This document shows positions 1-7,662 of a stretch of DNA of 10,934 nucleotides, piece by piece. The stretch lies in NCBI GenBank assembly GCA_028565635.1, contig JAOXYB010058202.1, positions 1-10,934 on the forward strand, given 5' to 3'. Each line of letters opens with the position of its first letter. Within the stretch, counting starts at the first letter, position 1. The position numbers and the translations under genes were made by a program. The notes below the pieces were generated by a model that made no database searches, was not told the DNA's origin, and was given only the letters and a program-made list of their open reading frames with translations. The stretch is from Phoronis ovalis (lineage: Eukaryota; Phoronida; Phoronidae).

Positions 1-334
1 AAGATATATATATATATCTGTACAAAGAGTTGTCTAACTAATTGTTTAGCCTGAAACCTTAGAAGCTAAGCTGACCAATTAAAGTTCGATTTTAAGCTTA
101 TTGAATTTTTGTATCGCTTAATTTACCTACATTTTAATGATGTCCTATAAATGACTCCAATTTACGATCCTCTCAAGTTTCCGTCGATATCAAAACATTA
201 AAATCATGGTGAACTGAAAGTTGTCTACCTTAGAAATGTGACGTCGAAAAATGCCAATTGGCATTTTCTGACATCATGAGTGAAAATAGTGAAATTATCT
301 TGAAAAAGTTAAAATTTAGCATTTTTGAAAATGA
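1..334. other. AT-rich intergenic sequence, no gene seen
   Basis: No reading frame or RNA signal is supported here. The stretch opens with a (TA)n run (positions 2-19) that forms a perfect palindrome with AGAT/ATCT ends. The rest is unremarkable AT-rich sequence up to the target-site duplication of the mobile element that follows. Confidence 0.6.
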
Positions 335-343
335 TGTTTCAAT
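335..343. repeat. 9-bp target-site duplication, left copy
   Basis: TGTTTCAAT directly abuts the left end of the inverted-repeat element at 344-809. It is repeated exactly at 810-818, directly abutting the right end. This is the signature of a cut-and-paste insertion. A 9-bp duplication is typical of Mutator-like elements; hAT elements give 8 bp. Confidence 0.8.
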
Positions 344-809
344 TAGTCTGAATAAATCCATCCGTTAGTGTTTCGTACCTTCTGAACTAACGTCTTGGCT
401 TAACCATAGTCAATTTTTGTTATATTCCTTCAATTTAACAAGAGCAAATTACATCATTAATCTTTTACCATCCGAGATAAGACTTTCTCTCTACTTGATC
501 CAACGTTGCCTACCACGTCTATTCCATCATTATGACTCATGGTACATAGGTATCGCCGGGGAGCTTGGTTTTTGCTTAGCGGACTGTGTATAAACTCTGG
601 CAACACAACATACCTGCTTAGTCCGCTTTTATACCTATTACTGTACGCTGCAATTTGATTGGTGTCAAGATTTTCGTCTCATTTTATATAGAAATAAAGC
701 GGTTATCGTTCTTCTGCTTTTCGAGATAATAAACAAAAATTGACTATGGTTAAGCCCAGACGTTCGTTGAGAAGGTACGGAACTCTAACGGGTGGATTTA
801 TTCAGACAG
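344..809 (-). mobile_element. Non-autonomous TIR DNA transposon (MITE-like), copy 1
   Basis: This is a 466-bp element with no coding capacity. Its ends are inverted repeats of roughly 80 bp. The left arm reads TAGTCTGAATAAATCC inward. The right arm, read from the other strand, gives CTGTCTGAATAAATCC and continues through CCGTTAG, CGTACCTTCT and CCATAGTCAATTTTTGTT. The interior holds a smaller GCGGACT/AGTCCGC inverted pair (near 576-630). A TATATAAA-type motif is also present on the minus strand. The exact 9-bp duplication TGTTTCAAT flanks it. A full-length homologue in the opposite orientation lies at 6592-7057. The long arms and 9-bp duplication fit a Mutator-like non-autonomous family, but no transposase is here to prove the class. 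The strand given is relative to copy 2, which is called plus. Confidence 0.85.
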
Positions 810-818
810 TGTTTCAAT
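810..818. repeat. 9-bp target-site duplication, right copy
   Basis: TGTTTCAAT is an exact match to 335-343 and begins directly after the terminal CAGACAG of the element. Confidence 0.8.
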
Positions 819-1868
819 GTGGGTGTAGCAAAACAACAAAACAGTAGGTCTGAACAGTAGTATAGAAATACATGTTCAATATTAATTACCGAGTATTAAC
901 ATTGGATGTATTAAAGAATATTGTAAAATTTAATTTTGCAAATAGACAAGTTTTCTGTTTGAGCAAAAACCCAGTTTATCAGGCTGCCAAACGACTGAAA
1001 ACTCCACAAAAATACTAACATAAATACTATTCATTTTACATTTATTTTTTGATAAAACTTTACAACAGAAATGATGCTATATTGACATGTTTCTCTACAT
1101 AAAGTGTTTGTTAAATGGTCTATGTGGAATTAGTAAAGTTATAATTATCAATTCAAGACATTAACATTTATAATCATCTGTCTAAAACCAATAGAAAAAG
1201 ACAAATATCTATGCAAATATATCTCATAATGGCGTGTGACACTAGACAAATATTTTATGGAACATATTTCTGGTATAATTTTAAATAGTTATCACCGCAG
1301 TTTACCTGCAGGGATTGCTATGCAATAAAGTTCAGACAAATCATCAGATGCTTCCAGGATTATACTAGAAATTACTACAAAACCATTGAAACATTGATTT
1401 TTTAGAAAATGGTACTCACCAGAGAATTAATGAAGACATGAGGGGTTAGGGTTCCCCCAGGGTGCAATGCTCGCAGATAAAAATTGGCAATGCTCGCTGC
1501 TCGTAGTTAGCAAGAAAAAAATACAACTAAAATAAAAAGATAAGGTTGTGCAGATACCTGGTACAAGGGAGACAACTCTGCAACAAGTATTCCAGCTGTT
1601 AAAACGCTACCAAAACGCTTGAAATGCATGTTTACCAGTTGTTACTATTTTAGTTCGAACTTGACCATTAATTTTAGTAAGTTGTGAACAAATTAAATTA
1701 AATTAATGAAACAATTTCTATTAAATAAAAACGATTTCTATGGCAACGGATTAAGATTTTATTTTTATTTTTAGAGTATTGCGAGTATTGTTCAGTGCAC
1801 ATTTTCGTCGTACGAGTAATTTTTGTTAATTTCGAAAGACAATAACAATTTATTAGCTAAGTGTTAGG
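819..1868. other. Intergenic sequence, no gene supported
   Basis: About 1 kb of AT-rich sequence with stops in all frames and no RNA gene recognised. A small GC-richer patch at about 1440-1510 contains GCAATGCTCGC twice within 35 bases, next to a GGGGTTAGGGTT run. A possible minus-strand donor (CTG|GTGAGT) lies near 1416-1424, but nothing upstream of it reads as a convincing exon. Confidence 0.5.
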
Positions 1869-1925
1869 ACCAATACTGGAGGTATAGACTATTTGCATGC
1901 ACTTAAGGGCGCTACAGTCACAGTA
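1869..1925 (+). pseudogene. Decayed C4-like domain exon copy C (inverted)
   Basis: In this frame the plus strand reads TNTGGIDYLHALKGATVTV. This resembles the GG-x-x-Y-x-H-x-x-G-G-A core that follows the RWGRTxCP segment in the short-chain collagen C4-like domain. It shares 21 identical bases (1884-1904) with the reverse complement of copy B (2249-2269), far beyond chance, so the two are related by an inverted duplication. No in-frame splice acceptor of the expected phase is seen, and the expected CLPxDP segment after the core is missing (VQSDAF instead). It therefore reads as a relic. It could also be one arm of an unrecognised inverted-repeat element that captured exon sequence. Confidence 0.3.
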
Positions 1926-2205
1926 CAGTCAGACGCTTTCAATACCGTGATCGTTTGGGTATACACAAAACTTGTTTTTTAAATCTGACAGAAAAGATTT
2001 AAACGCTGAAATTTAACCAAATAAAAAAAAAATTCAGTAATAAATAGTTGTTTATGTATTGATATGCTCACAAAAAGGACAGTATTACTTATAGATCAAA
2101 GAACATCAGATTTTTTTTAGTTTTGGCTCAACATGTGAAGGATTCGTTTTATGAATGAATCGCCTGAGCGCACGCAAAACTAAGTCATTGTTCATTCACA
2201 GAATG

Positions 2206-2274
2206 CGGCATGCTGGGATCGTTTGGGTCTGAGACTGGTGGCTCCACCAAGTGCATGCAAATAGTCTATTGGTG
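2206..2274 (-). pseudogene. Decayed C4-like domain exon copy B
   Basis: A plausible acceptor (ATCACAG, ending at 2275) is followed in phase 1 by a frame reading PIDYLHALGGATSL, the glycine-rich core of the C4-like domain. The next expected segment, CLPxDP, appears as PNDPSMP but in a different frame. The shift falls near 2225-2236 and is consistent with a loss of about two bases, including the expected Cys codon. The segment before the core is three residues shorter than the family's usual spacing. Copy C matches it over 21 identical bases in the opposite orientation. The match to the family is by eye and from memory. Confidence 0.4.
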
Positions 2275-2310
2275 CTGTGATAGCGATAAAGCGGAAACAG
2301 TGTTCTATTT

Positions 2311-2408
2311 TTACTTTATTTCTATATTACTGCTTAATAAAGGATCATGTGGTTTAACTACATATTCGCCAGCCGCCGATTATACGTCCACGGATGTATT
2401 TAGCAACA
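2311..2408 (-). pseudogene. Exon 3-like C4-domain segment with in-frame stop (copy A)
   Basis: An acceptor (TTTATTACAG) ends at 2409, only 167 bases past the exon 2 donor, and keeps phase 1. The frame reads VLLNTSVDV, then a TAA stop (2380-2382), then SAAGEYVVKPHDPLLSSN and a second TAA (2311-2313). The distance from the split codon to the Pro of PHDP equals the spacing from Gly to the Pro of CLPxDP that I remember for this family, so the position fits. However, the expected Cys-Leu is Val-Lys and the stop falls inside the glycine-rich core. A possible donor (AAA|GTAAAA) lies near the second stop. If spliced, the product ends about 200 residues in, with a truncated domain. The alternative is that this is a dead copy lying in intron 2, with the true exon left of the window. 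Confidence 0.4.
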
Positions 2409-2575
2409 CTGTAATAAATGTTTGACTAATTTAGAAAATTTAGATTTGTGATTTGCATATGTCGATAAAAAAAAAGAAACAAAAACTAACCTGTACACTA
2501 CCATTTCTAAAACTTGAAAGTTCTGTATCTAATCTTTTAAAAGACACTACCACTGGGTTTAATTTCTTAACTTAC

Positions 2576-2641
2576 CATCATAGATTTTGGTTGAAAACCC
2601 AGGACACACTGTTCTTCCCCATCGCACATACACTGCACCAC
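2576..2641 (-). CDS. Exon 2 of secreted coiled-coil / C4-like protein
   Basis: This is a 66-base exon bounded by the acceptor TTTATCACCAG and the donor ATG|GTAAGT, with phase 1 at both ends. It joins in frame to exon 1 (3862-4372). It encodes GGAVYVRWGRTVCP followed by GFSTKIYD, with a split glycine codon at the start. The [VT]YxRWGRTxCP signature opens the domain that automated annotation of bivalve proteins calls short-chain collagen C4-like. I recognise it from memory and have not searched. Family members are secreted proteins of unknown biochemical role, and the phase-1 boundaries suit a shuffled extracellular module. The rest of the domain, with more conserved Cys residues, should follow in later exons. 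The nearest candidate (2311-2408) is broken. Confidence 0.8.
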
Positions 2642-3861
2642 CTGGTGATAAATAAAATAAATTGTTAACAGCTTCATGACATATAACAGTTTATCCTACT
2701 TGTCACCGTGAACTTCGTATATATGTTATTTCTTTAAACTTGTTTCGACCCAAACGTTAAACATAACCTATTACTTTCAGGGTGACACGTGAGGGTGGAA
2801 TATGCTATCTAGTAACATAACATCTACCCATATCTGCTAGTGTACCGGGTTACGGGAAATAAACACTTTTAGACAGCCGTTACTTAATTTTTTATCTCTA
2901 TTTCACAGTAAAATAATTTTCATTTTCAAAAAATGAATTCTATTGTGTTCTCAAGAACTAAAACATTTATTCTAATAGCTAAAAAACTATACCTAACAGT
3001 ATTTTCTGTAGATGAAATTCGTGAAGACTTAGATCTAGAACTTTTATGTCAGTTGTATGAAATGGAGATTTCGTATACTTGTACAGTTTAGCAATACGTA
3101 CAGAGTGGTAATTGGAGTAGTAGCCCTAAACCATTTGTTAGAGAAATATAGTTAATATTTGTCCACTGTATGTCTAGGTCGGAAATATGGATAAATACAA
3201 CAGTACTAACGGATGCCGTTACACTCCATACGAATAAGAATTCCTATGCATATGATCCTGACCATGTTTTTATATAGACATGCCAAGCGATACAAGACCA
3301 AACACTCTTGCATTTCATTTACTGACTAGTTCTTGAACCTTGATTTTACGAGATTGAATCCGCATATACATTTTTTGTTATATAAAAGAAATAATATCGT
3401 TGCTACAAAAGTGATATTTTTAAAAATTATATATTATCAATTAAAATATGTGAATCCATTATGCGCCTCAGTTTCAACTTGGGCACAGGCTCCTGCAAAT
3501 CCGGAAAATACATCTAACCCGGATTATTATTTATACAAGAATAAATAACCGGAACTTTTAAACTTAGAAACAAATGTCCAGAGATATTTATTTCTAAAAA
3601 TAATTGTCTTCCGCTCAATCATTTCCAGGACATTCATTTCCTTAACACCGGTTATTGACATGCCTTGAAAACGTATGTTCTCAATCGCGTGCTTGCAGTG
3701 CTGTACAGTGACACATTTTAATTATTTTTATCTGCCATAGCATAGTATTAATTTTGCATTCAAGTTTATTGTGTTGCCTGTTACATCACGAAAATAGCCT
3801 AAAGGGGCATTCATATACATACTATGTTTGTAATTATAATAGTATCGTTAAATTACTTTAC
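2642..3861 (-). other. Intron 1 of the coiled-coil / C4-like gene
   Basis: A 1,220-base phase-1 intron. The donor is GAAG|GTAAAGT (3861 down) and the acceptor ATCACCAG ends at 2642. It is AT-rich with no repeat family recognised. The plus strand carries one short open stretch (2933-3091), listed separately. A run near 3480-3550 contains several CCGG sites. Confidence 0.75.
2933..3091 (+). other. Short open reading frame, 52 codons, unrecognised
   Basis: ATG to TAG on the plus strand, inside intron 1 of the opposite-strand gene. The second half reads FSVDEIREDLDLELLCQLYE, which has a charged and hydrophobic pattern unusual for random AT-rich sequence. A splice-acceptor-like TTTTCTGTAG ends at 3011, so 3012-3091 could instead be a terminal exon of a plus-strand transcript. 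I recognise no family. No upstream exon or promoter was found, and chance remains the likeliest explanation. Confidence 0.15.
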
Positions 3862-4372
3862 CTTCATTTACTGCGTTGGCCAAGGTTGCATTGATAGTTT
3901 CAGGTTGCTGTTGAGCATTAATTTTTACTTGCTTTAGTTCCATTGTCAGATTTTGCACTTGATTTTTAAGACGCTCCACTATAAGCTGCTGGCTAACATT
4001 TGCCCTCTGGAGCCTTTCTTCTGTCAACTGGTTATTTGCCTGTTGGGTAACATTCATTCTTTGCAACAGATCTTCCAGAAGTCTAACGTGTTGCAAATCT
4101 TGTTTTAGTTCTGTTGTCAGATTTAGCACTTGATTTTTAAGACGCTCCTCGACAAGCTGCTGAGTGACATCCATTCTTTGTATCATTGCATCCTGAAGTT
4201 TGACTTGCTGTCTTAACGCTGTTATTTCCTGATTGCCTTTCCCAGTGTTACAGAAACCTTCGGTAATGGGAACTACAAAACTGTATGTACATTCTTTAGG
4301 ACTGATCAGCGTCGACTGGCCAAAAATAATACTAGTGATGCAGGCTATTATAATACTTAAACAAATCAGCAT
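3862..4372 (-). CDS. Exon 1 of secreted coiled-coil protein with C4-like domain
   Basis: This encodes 170 residues plus one base, ending at a good donor (GAAG|GTAAAGT). The start is the ATG at 4372; an in-frame GTG at 4396 is not a credible eukaryotic start. Residues 1-19 (MLICLSIIIACITSIIFGQ) form a signal peptide. Residues 28-41 read CTYSFVVPITEGFC, matching the C-x-Y-x-F-x-x-P-x4-G-x-C motif at the amino terminus of angiopoietins, where it clusters subunits through disulfides. Residues from about 48 to 152 are a Gln-rich coiled coil. It contains a 57-residue duplication (65-91 against 122-148) and five N-glycosylation sequons (N84, N107, N125, N141, N161). Exon 2 adds the start of a C4-like domain. 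By inference the product is a secreted oligomer with a globular head. Regulation is suggested only by the TATA box at 4472-4480. Confidence 0.8.
3929..4170 (-). repeat. 171-bp internal duplication within the coiled coil
   Basis: On the plus strand the block from about 3929 to 3998 recurs at about 4100-4169, an offset of 171 bases (57 codons). The shared core CACTTGATTTTTAAGACGCT is identical in both copies. The duplication keeps frame and heptad register, giving two copies of the ERLKNQV...LNLT-type segment. A third, shorter QRMNVTQQ copy lies between them. Confidence 0.8.
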
Positions 4373-4471
4373 TTTAGGTGTTAATATATTAGCCACGTTC
4401 TACAGTGAATTAATTTTGCTTAATGCAGTTGCACTCTACAGATGTGACGCATGTGCATATGTATGCACACT

Positions 4472-4480
4472 TATTTTATA
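4472..4480 (-). promoter_or_regulatory. TATA box of the coiled-coil gene
   Basis: The minus strand reads TATAAAATA, about 100 bases upstream of the ATG at 4372. This predicts a transcription start near 4445-4450, where the sequence is TCACATC (initiator-like), and a 5' untranslated leader of about 75 bases. Two ATGs lie between the box and that start point and would be excluded from the mRNA. The call is from motif and spacing alone. Confidence 0.45.
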
Positions 4481-5156
4481 ATTTCTCATCTTGATATTAT
4501 CAAAAACTGGCACATGTCTTTAATAACTATTCATTTCATTGCTTGTTTCATATGTGCGTTAGGTTCTAGATAAGAATTGCAGGTCAAGTATTTGCCATTC
4601 AAGTCAAATAAAGCTCGAGTTAGACTGCTAATTATAGAAGTATACCGGCACTGTTCTGGTTCAAGTAGCTTATTATATATTTGAAGTGGTTAAATATTAT
4701 CTTAAAAAATCATACATAAAATGTGTTTATTCATCTTTGTATTTCATGCTATTGTCGTCTAAGATATCCACTATTGTTATGTTTTGATACAAGTGTTTTA
4801 AACGTTGATAAGTGTAATTCATGCATCAAAAGTATATAATTTGTGAATAGTACTGTGTTATCTGCCCATGGACAGAAGCAGAATATTACATGACATGCGT
4901 GTTGCATATCACATTACGGTAACGCATATATGTAAGAGATAATGTTAGCATATCAGGATACCAGATTTTAGGACCAGTAGTGGATAAAAAAGATTACTGC
5001 TTGAAAATATTGATTATAGTTGTATATTAACATTCCATTTTTTAATGTAATGTACGCGAATTAGGGATTACGTTTTTTAGAGTCCTGGAAATTAAATGTG
5101 TCTTGATTAGGCAATAGATAATAGATATATATATCATACTTTAAGTATAATTGAGT
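4481..5156. other. Upstream intergenic sequence, no gene seen
   Basis: AT-rich sequence upstream of the coiled-coil gene. I see no open frame of note, RNA gene or repeat family. A short ATA-rich run (about 5118-5140) precedes the CCCGGG element. Confidence 0.55.
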
Positions 5157-5320
5157 GCCCCGGGGGGGCTCACTTGAAAATAAGCCGGGTACCTATGCTC
5201 GTCCGTAGGGTGCAAAATAAGCCCCTAAACGGAAAGTGGAGGATCAAAATACCACCCCTAAACGGGAGAAATTTGCTCAAAAAGTACCCCTAAACGGGAA
5301 GTTTTCTCTGAAAAATGTAC
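5157..5320. repeat. CCCGGG-headed repeat element 1 with ~32-bp units
   Basis: This is a GC-rich island in AT-rich flanks. It opens with GCCCCGGGGGGGCTCACTTG and then holds degenerate tandem units. CCCCTAAACGG begins at 5222, 5255 and 5287, a period of 32-33 bases, and each unit is preceded by an AAAA-rich spacer. There is no coding capacity. The head resembles that of the element at 9179-9525. I have the impression of having seen this kind of sequence dispersed in marine invertebrate genomes, but cannot name a catalogued family. Confidence 0.7.
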
Positions 5321-5808
5321 ATAATTCTAATTGAAAACCACAAATATTTTCATACTTGGTATGTGCCGCTGCGAGCAAAGATACCAGCACTGTTTACACA
5401 TTTGAGAAAAAGTTGTAATATATAAATAAGGACAATAGGTTTAGCATATACATGTATATTAAGTAAAGAATAATTAAATTTTAAGAATATTGAAGATTTT
5501 AAAACATTGCGCTAATTTCCAAATCGTACACAGCATTTTACAATTAACGTATCGATATCGCATGAAATCATAAAAAGTGATAAAAAAGAACTGGTGAGCA
5601 GGTTCTATCAAGGGCAATAGGTCCATCATAGAAAGAATTGCTGTCTTATTTATTTTTATTTTCTTCTTATTTAGTGTTCTACTCACATGTTGTAAATAGC
5701 AAATGTATCTCCCCGTTAGACTTTTGGAAAAAGGCAACGCAGTGCTGTACTGTTTTTCGGTTTTATACTCTCTACCAATAAAATAGAACTGGATAGTCAT
5801 GTGCACAT
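5321..5808. other. Intergenic sequence, no supported gene
   Basis: A 110-codon open stretch exists on the minus strand (5474-5806). It is rich in Ile, Phe, Lys and Tyr as expected of AT-rich noncoding DNA, and has no recognisable motif, so it is not called a gene. Nothing else is seen. Confidence 0.5.
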
Positions 5809-6225
5809 CTAAAATTGCGGAGTCATTTTCAAGTTCCCACCAGCGCAGTTCTTACATTTGAAGCTAGGGATGGTACAGAATATGTCCAACACGTTTACAA
5901 ACAAGAATGACTTCCCTCTAAGAAGCCTCTTCAAAATATCATCTTCTTGAGATCTACCAGTGCAACCTACTTTCATATTATTTCAATTTGCAAAATATTG
6001 GTAATTTTATCCAATGAAATCCGCCATGCTTCGGGCAGTTATTGTCCAAACACACATGCAATTCTTGACATTTCTCAGTGTGTGCGCAGTCAAATATAAA
6101 TTCACCAGTTTTGTAAGTCAAATGGATTCAGCGATATTACACAAAACGCAATTGATTGTGTCCCAATTGTCTCTGCCGTGCTCCACAATATCGCAATGCT
6201 GAGATTTCGGTATACAAATTACGCT
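5809..6225 (-). pseudogene. Cysteine-rich coding relic split across three frames
   Basis: Three consecutive minus-strand open stretches, each rich in Cys, run head to tail in different frames. The first (6225-6118) includes CDIVEHGRDNWDTINCVLC. The second (6127-5978) includes DCAHTEKCQELHVCLDNNC. The third (5976-5809) starts with its own ATG and includes FKCKNCAGG. The first has a G-x3-W-x4-C-x2-C pattern reminiscent of von Willebrand type C domains, but too little survives to assign it. The even spread of Cys over frames that change without splice sites suggests an old extracellular coding sequence broken by frameshifts. Three unrelated chance frames is the alternative. Confidence 0.25.
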
Positions 6226-6228
6226 TCA

Positions 6229-6591
6229 TACCACTATACCACAAGGTCGCATTTCGTTGCATACGATAGTAACATAAATTGTGTTAATTTTTTTATGTGA
6301 AACTTGTATTATTGCGTTCATGAATGCATGATTGTACATCATCACGATCAGTATACTTAAAGGTATGCCCATTGTTAAACATCCAGTGACATGAAACACA
6401 CCCCTGACAAGCACCCATTGCTAAAATAGACACTCCTTGCTAAGAACCCAGTACTAGAAGGCAAAATGTTACTATTGAGGTGGATGGGAAAATTAATTGT
6501 ATCCTTATGCCAATATGACAACAAGTGTACTGTTTACATTTTGGTGCGGTAGTTTTCATTAAATTTATTTTAAATTCAGCATATACAAAAG
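6229..6591. other. Intergenic sequence left of TIR element copy 2
   Basis: The two minus-strand open stretches here (6226-6414 and 6440-6634) lack conserved motifs, and the second runs into the mobile element. No gene or RNA is supported. Confidence 0.5.
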
Positions 6592-7057
6592 CAGTCTGAA
6601 TAAATCCATCCGTTATTGCTGAGTACATTCTCAATTAACGCCTGGGCTGAACCATAGTCAATTTTTGTTTATTATCTAGAAAAGCAGAAGAACAACAATC
6701 CCTTTATTTCTATATAAAGTGTCACGAAACTCTTGAGGCCAATCAAATTGCAGCTTGCAATAATAGTATAATGGACTAAGCGGATAGGATCGGTCAGACA
6801 CATTCTGTTCTGCCAGAGTTTATAATTATCTATAGTCCGCTAAGCAAAAAGTAAGCTCTCCGGCGATACCTATTCAGAACGAGTCACCATGATCGAATAG
6901 ACGTGATAGGCGACAATGGAGCACACATAGAGAAAGACTTTTCTCGGTTGGCAAACGTTTAATGACGTAATGTTTTGCTCTTGTTAAATTGGAGGAATAA
7001 AACAAAATTGACCATGGAGAAGGTACGGAACACTAACAGATGGATTTATACAGACTG
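6592..7057 (+). mobile_element. Non-autonomous TIR DNA transposon (MITE-like), copy 2
   Basis: Also 466 bp and homologous over its full length to copy 1 (344-809), but in the opposite orientation. The left end is CAGTCTGAATAAATCCATCC and the right end is GGATTTATACAGACTG, so the termini are a perfect CAGTCTG/CAGACTG pair. Landmarks shared with copy 1 include AAAAGCAGAAGAAC, CTTTATTTCTATATAAA, CCAATCAAATTGCAGC, CAGAGTTTATA and GCTCTTGTTAAATTG. The right arm lacks about 21 bases that the other three arms have, between CCTTCT and CCATGGTCAA. The flanking nine bases (ATACAAAAG and ATATTAAAC) match at six positions, so the duplication is degraded or absent. This copy seems to be the older insertion. 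No coding capacity. Confidence 0.85.
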
Positions 7058-7662
7058 ATATTAAACGTAAAACAACATGGAGCAAATATGATATTTCGCT
7101 ATAATGCAAATTTTATGTTTGTTTACATTGTGTTATTAACTTTTAAAAAATACAATAAAAAAGCGATTCTTGTCAAAATTACTTCTTAGCTATTCGTGTT
7201 TCTAGTTTCATTTAGTTTATACCCTTTTCGGAACTCTTTATTTAATACTACACATCTATATATAATCCCGTACTATGGTTTAATGTAGCGTTAAAATGAT
7301 ATATTTTTGCAGAATATTTATAATGCTATTTTATACTACTTTATTGTGACGTGTTATCTATATCTTCCAACATTACTTTAGTTAAGTATATTTTGCATTA
7401 ACATTTTGGCCGAGTATTTTATTCCATTGCGGATCTTAAACTAGTATTTAATTCTTAATATTACAAGCTGACAGTGAAGCCCCACCCCGCTTCTGCAACG
7501 CTGGTGTACTTCTTAACCGTTGCACCATCATTACAATAGTTACAATAGGTGTCGCCACTGTAAACATATACAATGATCAAGATTAATCGAAATGTATTTA
7601 TGCATTTGATGCACATGATTACAGTTATAAATTTAAATTATTTTGTCAATCTAATGTCTGCT
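7058..7662 (-). other. GCLC 3' flank and probable 3' untranslated region
   Basis: AT-rich sequence downstream of the GCLC stop codon. AATAAA hexamers on the minus strand occur across the stop itself (7667-7662) and at 7423-7418 and 7242-7237. The transcript could therefore end within tens of bases of the stop or 250-430 bases beyond it. No other gene is seen. Confidence 0.5.

Noticed and set aside
1949-2228. 12-base direct repeat GATCGTTTGGGT (1950-1961 and 2217-2228)
   Set aside because: A shared 12-mer is expected by chance in a window of this length. Its orientation also does not fit the inverted copies B and C.
2251-2265. ATGCAAAT octamer (POU-factor site) in copies B and C
   Set aside because: It falls inside the shared exon-derived sequence, far from any supported promoter, so the match is probably incidental.
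2210-2668. Two 71-codon plus-strand open stretches
   Set aside because: They are antisense shadows of the minus-strand exon 2 and of the C4-like exon relics, which give recognisable domain sequence.
3333-3548. 71-codon plus-strand open stretch
   Set aside because: No motif, AT-driven composition, and it lies in intron 1 of the opposite-strand gene.
4373-4396. An upstream in-frame GTG start extending the coiled-coil protein by eight residues
   Set aside because: GTG is not a normal start in animal nuclear genes. The ATG at 4372 directly begins a clean signal peptide and sits about 75 bases after the predicted transcription start.
5474-5806. 110-codon open stretch on the minus strand
   Set aside because: Its composition is that of AT-rich noncoding sequence and it has no motif. 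There is no splice or promoter support.
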